Positions 25,190-35,823 of a stretch of 64,000 nucleotides of DNA are shown here, piece after piece. The DNA is taken from the NCBI GenBank assembly GCA_010645155.1, contig CM021320.1, positions 8,591,711-8,655,710 of the forward strand. Reading direction: 5' to 3'. The DNA is from Tigriopus japonicus. Lineage: Eukaryota; Arthropoda; Copepoda; Harpacticoida; Harpacticidae. Position 1 is the first letter of the stretch. Each line of letters starts with the position of its first letter. Under the pieces are notes generated by a model. That model saw nothing but the letters and a program-made list of their open reading frames with translations. It did not search any database and was not told the DNA's origin. The translations under genes were made by a program, and so were the position numbers.

Positions 25190-25757
25190 CAGGGTGCGCC
25201 ACTTAAAATCGGACAGAGGTTCGATAAAGGCCAGGCTAGCAACGCCAATTTCAATTTTAGCGAGAAGACCCCCAAATCCAGCTCATAGGCCAATCACTTG
25301 TTATTATTTTGAGGGGATTTGGAGACTTCTGCTGTTTCAGCAAGAAAAAAGGCAACCAAAAAAGATGCTCGTAAAAAGATTGGTTATCCAGGGCTTGTCT
25401 GTGAGGACCATAGTGTCAAGGCTTATTCAGATCTTAATCCAAGAACTTTACATCTTAGGCCATTCTGGAGAAGAAGGTGGGGAGTAAAGGTTTAAATTTT
25501 TTGGCTTCCTTCGCTGCAGCCTTTGAAGCTACATAGACTAAAATTCCAGCAGAGCAGGTGCGGATCATTTGGTTATGTGCAGAGAGGAGATCCAAGACCG
25601 TGGTTAAAAGCAAGAGCCTCTGTGTCGAATAACTTAGTAATAGATCTGTTAAATAAAGTTGCAATCAACATCTTTTGTAACAAGTGATTTTTGATTCGAC
25701 GGCTCAGTTCCCTCAAATTTTCAATTATTCATGTCAGATTTCTAGTGGTGCACCCTG
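25190..25757 (+). mobile_element. Deleted mariner-like element
   Basis: A 568 bp element with TA at 25188-25189 and 25758-25759. Ends are CAGGGTGCGCCACTTAAAAT and, inverted, CAGGGTGCACCACTAGAAAT. Inside, a short open frame with KRLVIQGLSVRTIVSRLIQ resembles a transposase helix-turn-helix, but the catalytic domain is missing. It appears to be an internally deleted mariner lying 30 bp beside the hAT copy. Confidence 0.7.
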
Positions 25758-25759
25758 TA

Positions 25760-26500
25760 CAATGATATTTGCTCAGAAAATTGGCTAAACTCACCAGTCA
25801 TCAAGAAATTTCAAAGAAAAAATATTGGGGTCTTTTTGCTAAAAGACAGGTTTTTTTCCTTACAAGATTTTGACCGATCTTGGATTTCTGTCATTTTTTC
25901 TCACAAATCTGTAAGAGGCTTGATTTTTCCAAGCGTAAACTACGGCTAAAAGCTGGTCCGAAAAGTCATATTTTTAGAAAAATTACATAACCACACAAAG
26001 CAAAAAACGTTCAAAGCGGATTTCTAAAGGATCGAGAAATCATGTCCGGGTTTTTTTTTTTTGGTATTTTCATTCAGAAAAGAATTCATTGTCACATAAT
26101 ATAAGGTCTTTTGGCCAAATTCTAATGTTACCTTTGGGCTAAATATTTTGAAGTACCAGTTACAATCTTAAAGCTAAAGTAACTCCTAATGTGCCTAACC
26201 AAGCGTATTTTCTTTTGGAAAGTTACCTTAACATCAGGAATTTTTGACTAGGGATTAGAGGGCAAAAAAAGCTAGGCACGAAAAAAGCTCTTTATTAACA
26301 AAAAATCAATGTAACACGATAAGTAGCCGCGAGGCCACTCAACGTGGAATAAGTAGAGTGAGTTAGTTCAATACTGGTTCTATTCTCATACATAACGACT
26401 TTATTTACAAGCAGAGAGGGGGAGGGTTGTGAGCAAGGCAGTTAATCATAAGCGAGCACACAACAACTTCCCCCAGATCAAAGATCTCACAAACAAAAAA
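25760..26500. other. Gene B intron 1 sequence without a clear feature
   Basis: Mostly AT-rich. The part 26270-26500 is less AT-rich and has TTTATTAACAAAAAATCAAT and a G-rich run. It looks somewhat like LTR or element sequence, but I found no second copy or paired end. Confidence 0.25.
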
Positions 26501-26512
26501 ACACATGGCTCA

Positions 26513-26602
26513 CCGATCCATCTGGGCGACTCCTAGCCCACAAGGCGATCCATCTGGGTAACTCCTAGACCACAAGGCGATCCATCTGGGCGACTCCTAA
26601 CT
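26513..26602. repeat. Three tandem copies of a ~32 bp unit
   Basis: The unit CGATCCATCTGGGCGACTCC followed by TAGCCCACAAGG occurs three times in direct order, with one changed copy (GGGTAACTCC). Confidence 0.8.
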
Positions 26603-26603
26603 A

Positions 26604-26750
26604 GGGATGGGTGACACCGGCAATTTTGACCTCGACACCGACACTGACACCGTCACCGGTGTCGAAGTTTCTCATCGACACCGCGGTGTCGACACCACTG
26701 GTGTCGACGCCGACACTGACACCAATAACGACACCGACACCAATAGTTCT
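26604..26750. repeat. hAT-like single end with GACACC word array
   Basis: Begins TAGGGATGGGTGACACCGGC, like a hAT terminus. About 100 bp built from GACACCGACACTGACACC-like words follows, together with their inverse GGTGTCGA. I could not find the opposite end, so this may be a truncated element. Confidence 0.45.
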
Positions 26751-26889
26751 TAGTCAATAGTTCCTAAATTATAATTTAGAGTCTAAAAATCATCCAAAGA
26801 TTTATTAATTACATGAAAAGTTCCCCTCTTTTTGGTAACCCCAAATGAAGAATGAGAATCTGGTAAGTGAGAATCTGGTAAGTGATAAC

Positions 26890-27376
26890 TAGGGGTGCAG
26901 ATTTCAGGCATATAAGATTTTATGCCCAAAAACATGTTTATTTGCTACTTGTTAGCTTTTAAAGTTTATTTGCCATTTTTCATTTTATTTGCCATTTTGG
27001 GGCAAATAAATACAAAATTAGTCGTTTTTTGGTCAAATCAATACAAAAATTGTCGTTTTTGTTCAAATATTGGAAGAAAAATTTTTTGCCCAAAATTTTT
27101 TGTTTAAAGGATAAATTGATTATTCAACAGAATAAAAATATTTTCTCTTAAATGCTCATATACTTGGATTCCACTTTATTGTTGGTGAAACATAATGCTC
27201 ATTTTCCAAATTTAGTGGCCATAGTAGCGATATATTGGTAAATTTTTGTGTCTATTTGCCATTTTATTTGCCATTTCCTTGTTTATTTGCCATTTTATTT
27301 GCCAATTTGGACTCTTTTATTTGCCATTTTTGGGGCCTAAGAGGCATATTTTGTTTGCCAGAAATCTGCACCCCTA
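26890..27376. mobile_element. Non-autonomous hAT-like element, TTTGCCATTTTA word
   Basis: A 487 bp element. The ends TAGGGGTGCAGATTTCAGGC and, inverted, TAGGGGTGCAGATTTCTGGC differ at one base. Flanks are GTGATAAC (26882-26889) and ATGATAAC (27377-27384), an 8 bp duplication with one change. The interior repeats TTTATTTGCCATTTT several times. No transposase. Confidence 0.8.
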
Positions 27377-27488
27377 ATGATAACTTTCCCGTTTAGAATT
27401 ACTTCCAACTAGGGGCTGGAATTAAATTATTTCCCAATTTTTCTCAATTTTTCTAATATATTAGGTCAGATGTTTTGTGTATTCAGTG

Positions 27489-28611
27489 TTTAGCATGCAC
27501 AAACATGTGCTAGTTCCATTGACTTCAAGTAAACTTCTAGCAAGCTGGGCCGCTATTTGGGCTTAGCATCAGGTTTAATTGATGAGAGGTTCTCCGAGAA
27601 GCACGCCTAGAGAGGAGCATTCCAGCGTTGTGGAAGCACTCCCATTTGAATACTTCAACGCTGATCAATCGAACTAGCGACCCTTACTAGAGACTGGCCG
27701 TCGTAGGCTAACACACGGTGCCGATGATTCACGCTGGTGATTGGTCAATAGCATTCAGCTAATTCTAACGAAGTTCAATAACAAACCAGAGTACTTCTTC
27801 TTTGTTGGTTTTGAAGTGATCTGACTTGGTGCTGGGGTTGCCAATTTAGCTATGTGAAATCATATTCCCCTCTATCTACCAGTCTTCATAAACCCGTTTT
27901 TTCTTTAGGGATCACCAAAAGGCAAGGCGTCCCTGACTTTAGTGATTCTGAGCAGGGTTGCAAATCAAACTCACATTCGTGTTTGCCCATATACAAGAGC
28001 AAAGCACCCATTCTACAAGTGGTAACCCTACCTTGCAACCTCCCGTAAAAAAACTTGCGCAAGCTCAGATTTCATAGCACTAAGATTTTGTTGTCAATCA
28101 CCCGATCGTGTGATATTAATTTGCCCTTGTTTAAACTCCACACTAATTGAAATTCACTTTTTTCATATCAGGTAAATACCTTAGACTCATTCCCAGCAGA
28201 TTTGAGGACTTTCAATAACCAAACTGCCGAAATCAAATGAGCGAAATAGTTTAGATATGTTTCTTAGAAGAAAAGGTTCCTTTAATCATGAACTTCGGCT
28301 TCCCGCATGATGAATGACGTCACAGAGAGTCCGTGCCGGGTCGGACAATCATAGATTTGAATGCCAATCTCTGCTTTTTAGTATTTCTAAATCGAACTGC
28401 AAGCGAACTTCCTTCCAGTGTTTCCTTAAATTAGCTGCCAAAATTTGCATGCTCCTGTGAGATCAATCAATGGTTTGAGTTTAATGGAGCAATATGAAAT
28501 AAAGAAGGAGAAATGTGGAATAGCTGAACCAGCGGGCAATTCGTGTTTCGAGAGGATGAATTTACGATCATAGATGTAGAGGCACTTCTAGGTTGGAATG
28601 AGAGACTTACA
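27489..28611 (+). repeat. Dispersed repeat copy 1, split by a 714 bp insertion
   Basis: 27489-27675 and 28390-28611 together match, in inverse order, the continuous copy at 58996-59397. Between them, 27676-28389 is extra DNA flanked by the 9 bp AATCGAACT (27667-27675 and 28390-28398), which occurs once in the intact copy. The insert has no obvious terminal repeats or coding region. The repeat stops where the LINE at 28612 begins. Confidence 0.75.
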
Positions 28612-31019
28612 TATTACAAACTCCTGAGAGGGAGCAAAACGCAATCCTAAACAAGTTAATTGCCTCAATTAAGAACCCATGCATCATCATAGGAGACCTA
28701 AATCTGCCAGGAGTATGCTGGGACCTAAATTTTTCACCTAAAGAGGAAGAGCTTAGCTTTGTGGATGCAACAATTGAAGCAAACCTAACTCAACTCATAA
28801 GAGACCCAACCCATAATATGGGCAATATTCTGGACCTGGTGCTTACAAATGTACCCACATGGGTAATTTCCACAGAAGTCTTTCAGGGCTGCAACATCAG
28901 TGACCACTATCCTGTGGGGGTCAAAGTAAACTGCAACCCAAAATGGAACAAATCCTTCAAGCACCACTTGGACTTTAAAAAAGCAAACCTTGTGGAACTG
29001 GCAAACCAAGTGAAAAACTGGAGGATACCAAAATCTGATGCAACTGAGGTCTGGGACTCTTTTGTGACAGTACTTCAGAAGTCAGTGGCAAAATTCATCC
29101 CTCTAAAGAAGGCAAGATCAGACAAACAACCCCTATGGATGAAGAAGCCATTGCTGAAATTAATAAGAAAGAAGGACAGACTTTTCAAGAGAGGGAAAAA
29201 ACTGGGCCTGAAAAAACTCATCAAGGAGAGTCAAAACCTGGAGCCCATAATAAAGGAAGAAGTAAAAGAGGCAGTAGAAGACTTTGAAAGCAGCCTTGCA
29301 GATCCAGAAAACTCCAAATCCTTCTTCAACTATTTGAACTACAGGACAAAAAATAAGGAAGCAGTTGGGGACCTCATTGACCAAAATGGACTTTTAGTTC
29401 AGACCACAAAGGAGAAATGCTCACTGTTAAATTCCTATTTCGCCTCAGTTTTCAACAAGAGAAGCCAAGACAGTGACAAACCCCCACAGGAAACTCCTAG
29501 GATTGGGGCAGGACTATCCAAAATTCACTTCACAGGTGAAGAGGTTTTGAAGAAAATAAGCAAGATGAAAAAGAAAGGAGCCCCTGGTCCAGATGGGGTA
29601 CTCCCTCAAGTCCTAAATGAAATCAAAGAAGATATCTGCGAACCATTGGCCAGCCTTTTTAACAAATCCATGGAGGAAACCAAGGTGGCCCAATCCTGCA
29701 AGGAGGCAAATGTTACACCCATATTCAAAAAGGGATCCAAAAGCAATCCTGGAAACTACAGGCCAGTTTCCCTTACAAGTGTCTTGGGAAAACTGATGGA
29801 GACCATTATCAGGGATGAAATGGTCTGGTACCTGGAAGAAAATGACATTCTCAAGCACTACCAACATGGATTTAGAGGTGAAAGATCATGTCAGACAAAT
29901 CTCCTCTTGTACTTAGAAGACATCACAAAAAATGTGGACAATGGTAAACCCATGGATTCAATATATTTTGACTTCTCAAAAGCATTTGACAAAGTCAGCC
30001 ACTCCTTCCTTCTAGTCAAACTACAGAGAGTGGGCATTAGTGGAAATCTACTAAATTGGATCAAAGACTGGTTGTCGGACAGGAGGCAAAGAGTTGTCAT
30101 AAATGGCATTTCATCAGAGTGGGCACCTGTGGAGAGTGGGGTACCTCAGGGATCTGTCCTAGGACCTATTCTCTTCCTCATATATATCAATGATTTAGGG
30201 GAAGGAGTGGCATCAAACCTATCAGTATTTGCAGATGACACAAAGCTCTACAGAACATCACAATCTCAAGAAGATGTCAAAATCCTCCAAAAAGACATCA
30301 CAACACTGCACAACTGGGCAAAAACCTGGCAAATGGAATTCAATGTCAGCAAGTGCAGTAGCCTCCATTTTGGATCATCAAATGTGGGCCATTGTTACTC
30401 CATGGATGGGAGCAATATTCCTCAGGCCGAGGATGTGAAGGATTTGGGAATCTGCATCCAGTCTGACCTCAAATGGGATGGCCAAGTGAGAAGTGTGGCT
30501 GCCAAGTGCAACAGGCTCATCGGTCAGATAAACAGATCCTTCAAAAACAGGAGTCCCAAGTTAATGTTAAAAATGTATAGGACATACATTTTACCAGTAT
30601 TAGACTACTGTGTGGCTGTGTGGTGTCCATCCCTGGTAAAAAACACCGTGGCGTTGGAAAATATTCAACGGCGATTCACCCGTTACATCGCTGGGATGAG
30701 AAAATTTTCATACGAGGATCGCTTGAAAATTCTTCATCTGAAGACCCTTCGCGATAGGAGGAGTGATCAGGATCTGGTGTTGTGCCATAAAATCATTTCA
30801 GGGAAGCATGAGATTCTTGAGCCGTTGCTCACTTTGACCTCAGATGTCAGTCAAAGGCAGACCAGGAGCTCCACAAAATTGGATATCTCCCACAAAATCC
30901 CCAAATTAAATGTGAGGAAAAACTTTTTTAGCAACAGGGTTGCAAAAATCTGGAACAGCTTGCCACATTCAACCCAATCCTCAATTTCAACTCAATCTTT
31001 CAAGAAGAGCATATATTAG
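28611..31019 (+). CDS. LINE endonuclease (C-terminal part) and reverse transcriptase
   Basis: An ORF2-type polyprotein would nick target DNA and reverse-transcribe its own RNA. The frame is open from the truncation point; the first ATG is at 28761 (752 codons from there). The endonuclease remnant shows CIIIGDLNLPG and the NISDHYPV motif. The reverse transcriptase shows NYRPVSLTSVLGKLMET, FDFSKAFDKVSH, GVPQGSVLGPILFLIYINDL and the catalytic FADDTKLY. The C-terminal region (ALENIQRRFTRYIAG) is typical of CR1/L2 elements. There is no stop or frameshift, which suggests a fairly young copy, but the lost N-terminal endonuclease half makes it unable to move on its own. Confidence 0.88.
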   Translation: MLQTPEREQNAILNKLIASIKNPCIIIGDLNLPGVCWDLNFSPKEEELSFVDATIEANLTQLIRDPTHNMGNILDLVLTNVPTWVISTEVFQGCNISDHYPVGVKVNCNPKWNKSFKHHLDFKKANLVELANQVKNWRIPKSDATEVWDSFVTVLQKSVAKFIPLKKARSDKQPLWMKKPLLKLIRKKDRLFKRGKKLGLKKLIKESQNLEPIIKEEVKEAVEDFESSLADPENSKSFFNYLNYRTKNKEAVGDLIDQNGLLVQTTKEKCSLLNSYFASVFNKRSQDSDKPPQETPRIGAGLSKIHFTGEEVLKKISKMKKKGAPGPDGVLPQVLNEIKEDICEPLASLFNKSMEETKVAQSCKEANVTPIFKKGSKSNPGNYRPVSLTSVLGKLMETIIRDEMVWYLEENDILKHYQHGFRGERSCQTNLLLYLEDITKNVDNGKPMDSIYFDFSKAFDKVSHSFLLVKLQRVGISGNLLNWIKDWLSDRRQRVVINGISSEWAPVESGVPQGSVLGPILFLIYINDLGEGVASNLSVFADDTKLYRTSQSQEDVKILQKDITTLHNWAKTWQMEFNVSKCSSLHFGSSNVGHCYSMDGSNIPQAEDVKDLGICIQSDLKWDGQVRSVAAKCNRLIGQINRSFKNRSPKLMLKMYRTYILPVLDYCVAVWCPSLVKNTVALENIQRRFTRYIAGMRKFSYEDRLKILHLKTLRDRRSDQDLVLCHKIISGKHEILEPLLTLTSDVSQRQTRSSTKLDISHKIPKLNVRKNFFSNRVAKIWNSLPHSTQSSISTQSFKKSIY

Positions 31020-31145
31020 TACAAAGAAGAACATTGAATCAATGTTCAATTAAACTTTGAGCAGAAATGCGTACAAACATTCTATATTGCACAATGTGAC
31101 AGAAGAATAAACCGGATATACATATACATATACATATACATATAG
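28612..31145 (+). mobile_element. LINE (CR1/L2-like), 5'-truncated, open RT
   Basis: It starts inside the endonuclease domain at the junction with the 27489-28611 repeat and ends in a short tandem tail of ATACAT units (31118-31145). This combination fits a CR1/L2-type non-LTR retrotransposon. It lies in gene B intron 1 on the opposite strand to the gene. Confidence 0.85.
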
Positions 31146-31259
31146 TCTTAAGAAGTCTTACTTAATAGAAGACTATTTCTAGAAGACTAGAAGACTACTA
31201 CTTACTTACTAGAAGTCTTACATCTAGACTTATATATATTCCAGCTCATTCTAGTAATT

Positions 31260-32750
31260 ATTAGCCCATTTCACTGACCTCCAGTATGGCAAAATTATTT
31301 GAGAAGATGATGAAGTCCATGCTTGTAGAAGATTATTTGGAAGCCCATGAATTCTCTCCTTCTGGAGAGGCTGGGTTTCAAGCTCATTTCAGGACAATAA
31401 CCCGTACATTTTTTTTTATTTATGAATTCAGTACAATAAAATGGTAAACCATATTGAGCATATGATTGCGGGGCTTGATTGTCACGAGTCAGTTGATGTA
31501 GTCTATCTTGACTTTGCCAAGCCTTTGATAAGGTAGATCATGGTCTTTTGCTCGATCAACTCAGAGGTTGGAATCTAGGGTAAGGTCCTGAATTGGATTG
31601 GTAGTTTGATGAGCGAAAGGAAATAGTCAAGGTTGAAGGATCATTTAGTGGCATGTATGAAGTCAAGTCAGGTGTTCCACAAGGTTCAATTTTAGGTCCG
31701 CTCTTGTTTATTCTCTTTATTGCTCCTCTCCAGAAGTTTAGAACAAAAGCCAATATTTCTTCATATGCTGATGACACAAAATTAGCTTGTGGAAGGAATG
31801 GTCAGGACTCGAAATGTTTAGTTGAGGACTTGGAGTAAGTCTACTCTTGGGTTTGTCAGAGTAATATGGCATTGAACGGGATGAAATTCCGCACAAAATT
31901 AGATGTTCAACTCAAAGACAATGGAGGTTGTGATATTGAGCAGGTATCGTCCATGAGGGATTTGGGAGTTGTCGTCCAAGATGATGGAAAGTTTGATGAG
32001 CATATCCAGTTGAAAGTGGGGAAGGCATTTCAAACATGTGGCTGGATCTATCGCACTTTCAAGTCCAGAGATAGTATTACGATGCTAATACTATCACTAG
32101 TAATACTCTGTACAAGTCGATTGTTCAGCCGCATCTTGAATATGCCTCACCCATTTGGGCTCCAATGAGTTCAGCAGGTTTGCAAAAGGTCGAGCAGGTC
32201 CAAAGATGTTTTACTAGGAACATCACAGGAATGAGAGAGCTCTCGTATTGGGAGAGGCTCCAGAAGTTAGGGTTGTACAGTACTCAGAGAAGGTATGAAA
32301 GGTATCTGATATTGTATGTTTTCAAGAGCATTCATGGGCTCTGTCCTAACCCAGGATTTGAGATCAGTTGTAGCGATCGTAGAGGTTTTACTTGCCTTTT
32401 GAGAACACCTCCAAATCCAAGGGAATCGAGACTAGTTCAAAAAATGAAGTCCTCCTCTTTTCTTTATCGGGCTCCTTCATTGTTCAATTTTTTACCCATT
32501 AGTCTTCGTCGGGAAGATGTAGGAGCTGATCCTCTAACAGCATTTAAGGCAGGATTGGACAAATTTTTAAAAAGAATTCCTGACCAACCCACTATTCAAG
32601 GGATGTACAGATCTGCCAACAGTACCTCAATGGTAGATCAAATTTCGTATAAACGGTAATTATATCAATTATATTAATCATTTACTCTCTCTACAAGGAA
32701 TCCCATTCCTTGTAGCGGTATTAAAAAATCCGCCAACCCCCCAGAAAAAA
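31260..32750 (+). mobile_element. Degenerate LINE (second CR1/L2-like family)
   Basis: Reverse transcriptase pieces appear in changing frames: FEKMMKSMLVEDYLEAHEF, then GVPQGSILGPLLFILFI with SYADDTKLA (31653-31838), then VEQVQRCFTRNITGM (32165-32659). Several stops and frameshifts separate them. The 3' UTR holds a perfect 11 bp hairpin, CTACAAGGAAT with a CCC loop (32691-32715), then CGGTA and an A/C-rich end. The fragment at 2881-3270 belongs to the same family. No active product is possible. Confidence 0.85.
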
Positions 32751-33148
32751 AGTATCCTGATGAAACTGGAGTTTTGGGAAACACTTATTTATACAAATGT
32801 TATCTACCAGAATGCATTTCTCACTTTACTATAATTACAAATACCTAAGTTGATAAGCATTTGTTGATCCATGGTCTGAGGTGAAGGAATGACTGAGAAC
32901 TGAGATCTGGGATCGGCCAAATGACAAATAGAACCATCCCACACAATACCAACACAAGAAGGCGATTCGATTTGACAAAGAGCTGTACATTCAATTTTTG
33001 AACCCACTTGGACAACTATTTCTTTGTAGATGGTCTTCGGCCATTTTTCCATACTATAACTTCGACTTTTGTACAACGATTCACTGCCATCACTTGCAAT
33101 TTCTTTGGTGCCCAATATGAGGACAATGAATTGAAAAATGACCCTCAT

Positions 33149-34785
33149 CGTCTTGACCTCGTAACTTTAGACTGTTCAAGTTTCATTTTGACCGAAGACA
33201 ATCCGTGATGAAATTTAAAGCTCACCTCTTGCATTATATTGAGAAACAAAGCGGATCTCCTAATATTGTTCTTAAAGCTTATGAAAGAACCAGTTCACAG
33301 TTTGGCAATGGTTAAAAATCTAGAACATGTTTTGCACTAGAAATGCAAAAAAGAGATAAATTTCAGGCATTTCTTTCTCTTCAATTTTTTCTCTCTCTTC
33401 AGATTTAGAACTGATTTTTAAGAAAAGGCCAATGACAAAAAGAAATAATGAACACAAAGCTAAAAAAAAACCTAAGGTAGGAAACCATTTACTCACAAAG
33501 GGATATCCTAACTTCCTTGTGGTGAAAACATCTAAACGAAGCCTTTAGTTAACAATTCTCCTTCACACTTGCAAAGCTAGATTGCAAAATTTGTTCGGAA
33601 TAATGAAAATGTAAGCAACTAGCACCAACCGAAGATGAATGAAGGACTTCATACTTAGACTTAAACTACAGTTTGGAAGGATCTAGAGATGCTCTTAAAG
33701 CGCACTTTTCTTGTCATTCATTTTTTTTTAATGCTGGGTTAGGTTATTGCTCATAAATGTTCTTAAACACTAGTTGTGCCCAGAAAAACTTATCTCAAGT
33801 CACAGCTAGAGGCACTTAAACGGAACAATAATAAGATTGGTCTATCAGACTATAAGAAAAGGCAAAGTAAAGCAAGAGATGGGAGTGATTACATGTCATT
33901 TTAGTATTGGTATACTATGAAAAACCAACCAAGCCCCTAGATTTTGAAAAAGGCTACTATCATCATAAGCTATATTGTACGTTTAAGTGTTTAACGTTTT
34001 ACACAAGGACACGAACGTAGTGGTTTATTTGGTATTTAGACATTTTCCTTTCAACATTTTCAGCTTTTTGTTAGATTTAGCCTATTTTGGCGGAAAAAAA
34101 AGTTTGCCATACATGTGTTTCCGATGAGCGTGAAAGTTTGATAAAACGAAGATTTAAACCTAGCATTTCCAATAATTCCTTTTTCATCTGTGCAACTTGA
34201 AATTGGAATCTACACTTTTGCTACCGAAATTGAGCGGGTTCTTCCGAACTTTTGAATCATGAAACCCGACTATGAAAAAAAGATGGCCAGAGGAGACCTG
34301 TTCCTGGGACAACCAAACCTAAATGCAAATGATTTGTTTGATTGAAGGTTTCCAATTTCTTCTTTTTTTTTATTACATTGCAATGCTCCTCGACATACAT
34401 AATAAATGCCATTGGTCTTAAATGAAAAAAAGTTTCGAAAATTTGACTCTTGAAAACTCAAAAAAAAAAAAAAAATAGTCAAGCTTATACTTTAAACGTC
34501 ATCTTGTTTGCAATATGATACAGTAACCTCTCTCTGGGCGGATTGGGGTTGCGTAAAAGTAAGATAAATTGGAGTTTCTGGCAAAAACTATAATTCACAT
34601 TTGTCTCTCAACATTTTTTCATTTGGTGCATTCCTTTTTACCACTTCAATTGTCAATGGTGGCGAATTGCGTTGTAAATCTTAATATTTATGAGGTGAGA
34701 CACTCTACTCCCCTGTTTGGCAAACCATATCAATGATATTGACAAATGCACGAAGATTTATAAATGTTACAAGGTGAAAAAAACA
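33149..34785. other. Spacer upstream of gene B
   Basis: AT-rich. 33880-34500 resembles 1380-2040 (see that entry). No gene is seen. The part next to 33149 should contain the gene B promoter, but no clear core motif stands out. Confidence 0.35.
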
Positions 34786-35823
34786 GTTTGAAAATCTTGT
34801 TAAGGTCAGAGAAAACGATCCAGCAAAGCATTTACTCGATCAGTTAGAGCTACTTCATTCCATCAGTACATACTTTTTTTTAACTGCAATGATTTGGTTT
34901 ACTTCATTGACATTTTGAACACATCTAGACGTCTATTTTTGCGTATCATAAATTATGTTGCAACAACAAATAATTTTGAAAGACATATGGACCATTGATT
35001 TCTTTCAAAAAGAATGAAAGCAACAATGCTTCAAAGAAATATTTGATGAACACGGAAATTTTTTTCGTAATCAAAAATGGTCATTAGTTGTATTAAATTT
35101 CCCAAATTGCTCTACAATGTGGCTTTATATTCTCATATAAAAATTTGAATTTGGCACCTTTTCTTATATGGACTGAACGCGCAAAACAAAGCTGAATCAA
35201 ACGGTGCCAAAAACAACAACATGAAAGCAAGTCCCAAGGAGTTATTCCTCGACAAAGAGGACTCTTTGACTCGTCTCGTGGATTACTTAATGACATTTGA
35301 CAAAGAATCGACTCTTCTGATTCATTTAATTCAGAGATTAGAGGTCCTTAGGAAACGTCACTGAGTTGTTGTTTTATGAATTAGGGTCAGGCATAGATAT
35401 CTTGACTATTGGATGTCGTACGACCGACCGCTTGGTTGGTAAATTAGTACATTGAACAGTCTCCTGGGAATTGATCACAAACCGGTTTATTGTACTGTTT
35501 TTCCAACCAACCAAGCGGTCGTCCGCCATCCAGTGTCAAGAAATCTATGGGTCAGGCTTGCAACAAAAATTGAGTCCAGAGTGAACAAGCAGATGCACTT
35601 TCTATACTTAAGGCATATCTGCGCCCAGATTCAGTTTGAACAATTTCAACCAACAGAAGTCGTGGCGAGGTTGTGAGTCTTTAGATATATTATATCGGCC
35701 CAAGCCGTCTTTGCCAGTAATGGCAAATTTTGGCTTTTACTGAATTTCTGCCATTTTCTGCCACTTGGTGCCAGAAAATGGCAAAAAATGGCAGAAAATG
35801 GCAGAAAATGGCCGCTAATAGAC
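34786..35823. repeat. Left arm of a 3.8 kb inverted-repeat structure
   Basis: About 873 bp (without the insertion at 35393-35548) is the inverse of 37709-38584, with modest divergence and small indels. The outer edge reads GTTTGAAAATCTTGTTAAGG; the inner edge is an array of TGGCAGAAAA words ending CCGCTAATAGAC. No protein is recognised in the arm. The structure could be a foldback-type transposon or an inverted duplication. Confidence 0.85.
35393..35548. mobile_element. 156 bp MITE with 9 bp target duplication
   Basis: The flanks GGGTCAGGC (35384-35392 and 35549-35557) are identical. The ends ATAGATATCTTGAC and, inverted, ATAGATTTCTTGAC continue as an inverted repeat through ACGACC and CCGCTTGGTTGGT. 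The matching place in the right arm (around 37960-37980) has a single GGGTCAGGC and no insert, which is a natural empty site. A 9 bp duplication suggests a Mutator-like or Merlin-like source; which one is unknown. Confidence 0.88.

Larger units (their letters stand above)
13799..33148 (-). pseudogene. Gene B: PAN-kelch paralogue with one in-frame stop
   Basis: Same architecture and phases as gene A. Exons: 33148-32845, 24239-23991, 23917-23669, 23528-23274, 22847-22599, 22540-22286, 21903-21706, 21632-21356, 20054-19969, 19097-18766, 18444-18260, 14418-14303, 14010-13799. They total 989 codons including the final TAA. The signal peptide is MRVIFQFIVLILGTKEIASD. In exon 8 the codon for a Ser conserved in A (TCG) and C (TCA) is TAA at 21454-21456, directly after MRFLNLE. 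Translation would end after 645 residues, leaving the PAN block and a partial propeller. All downstream exons stay open with intact splice sites, so the stop is young, polymorphic, an assembly error, or read through. Intron 1 is 8.6 kb and full of transposons. Confidence 0.75.

Noticed and set aside
26270..26500. LTR retrotransposon end
   Set aside because: There is an AATAAA-like signal and composition change, but no paired LTR, primer-binding site or coding region.
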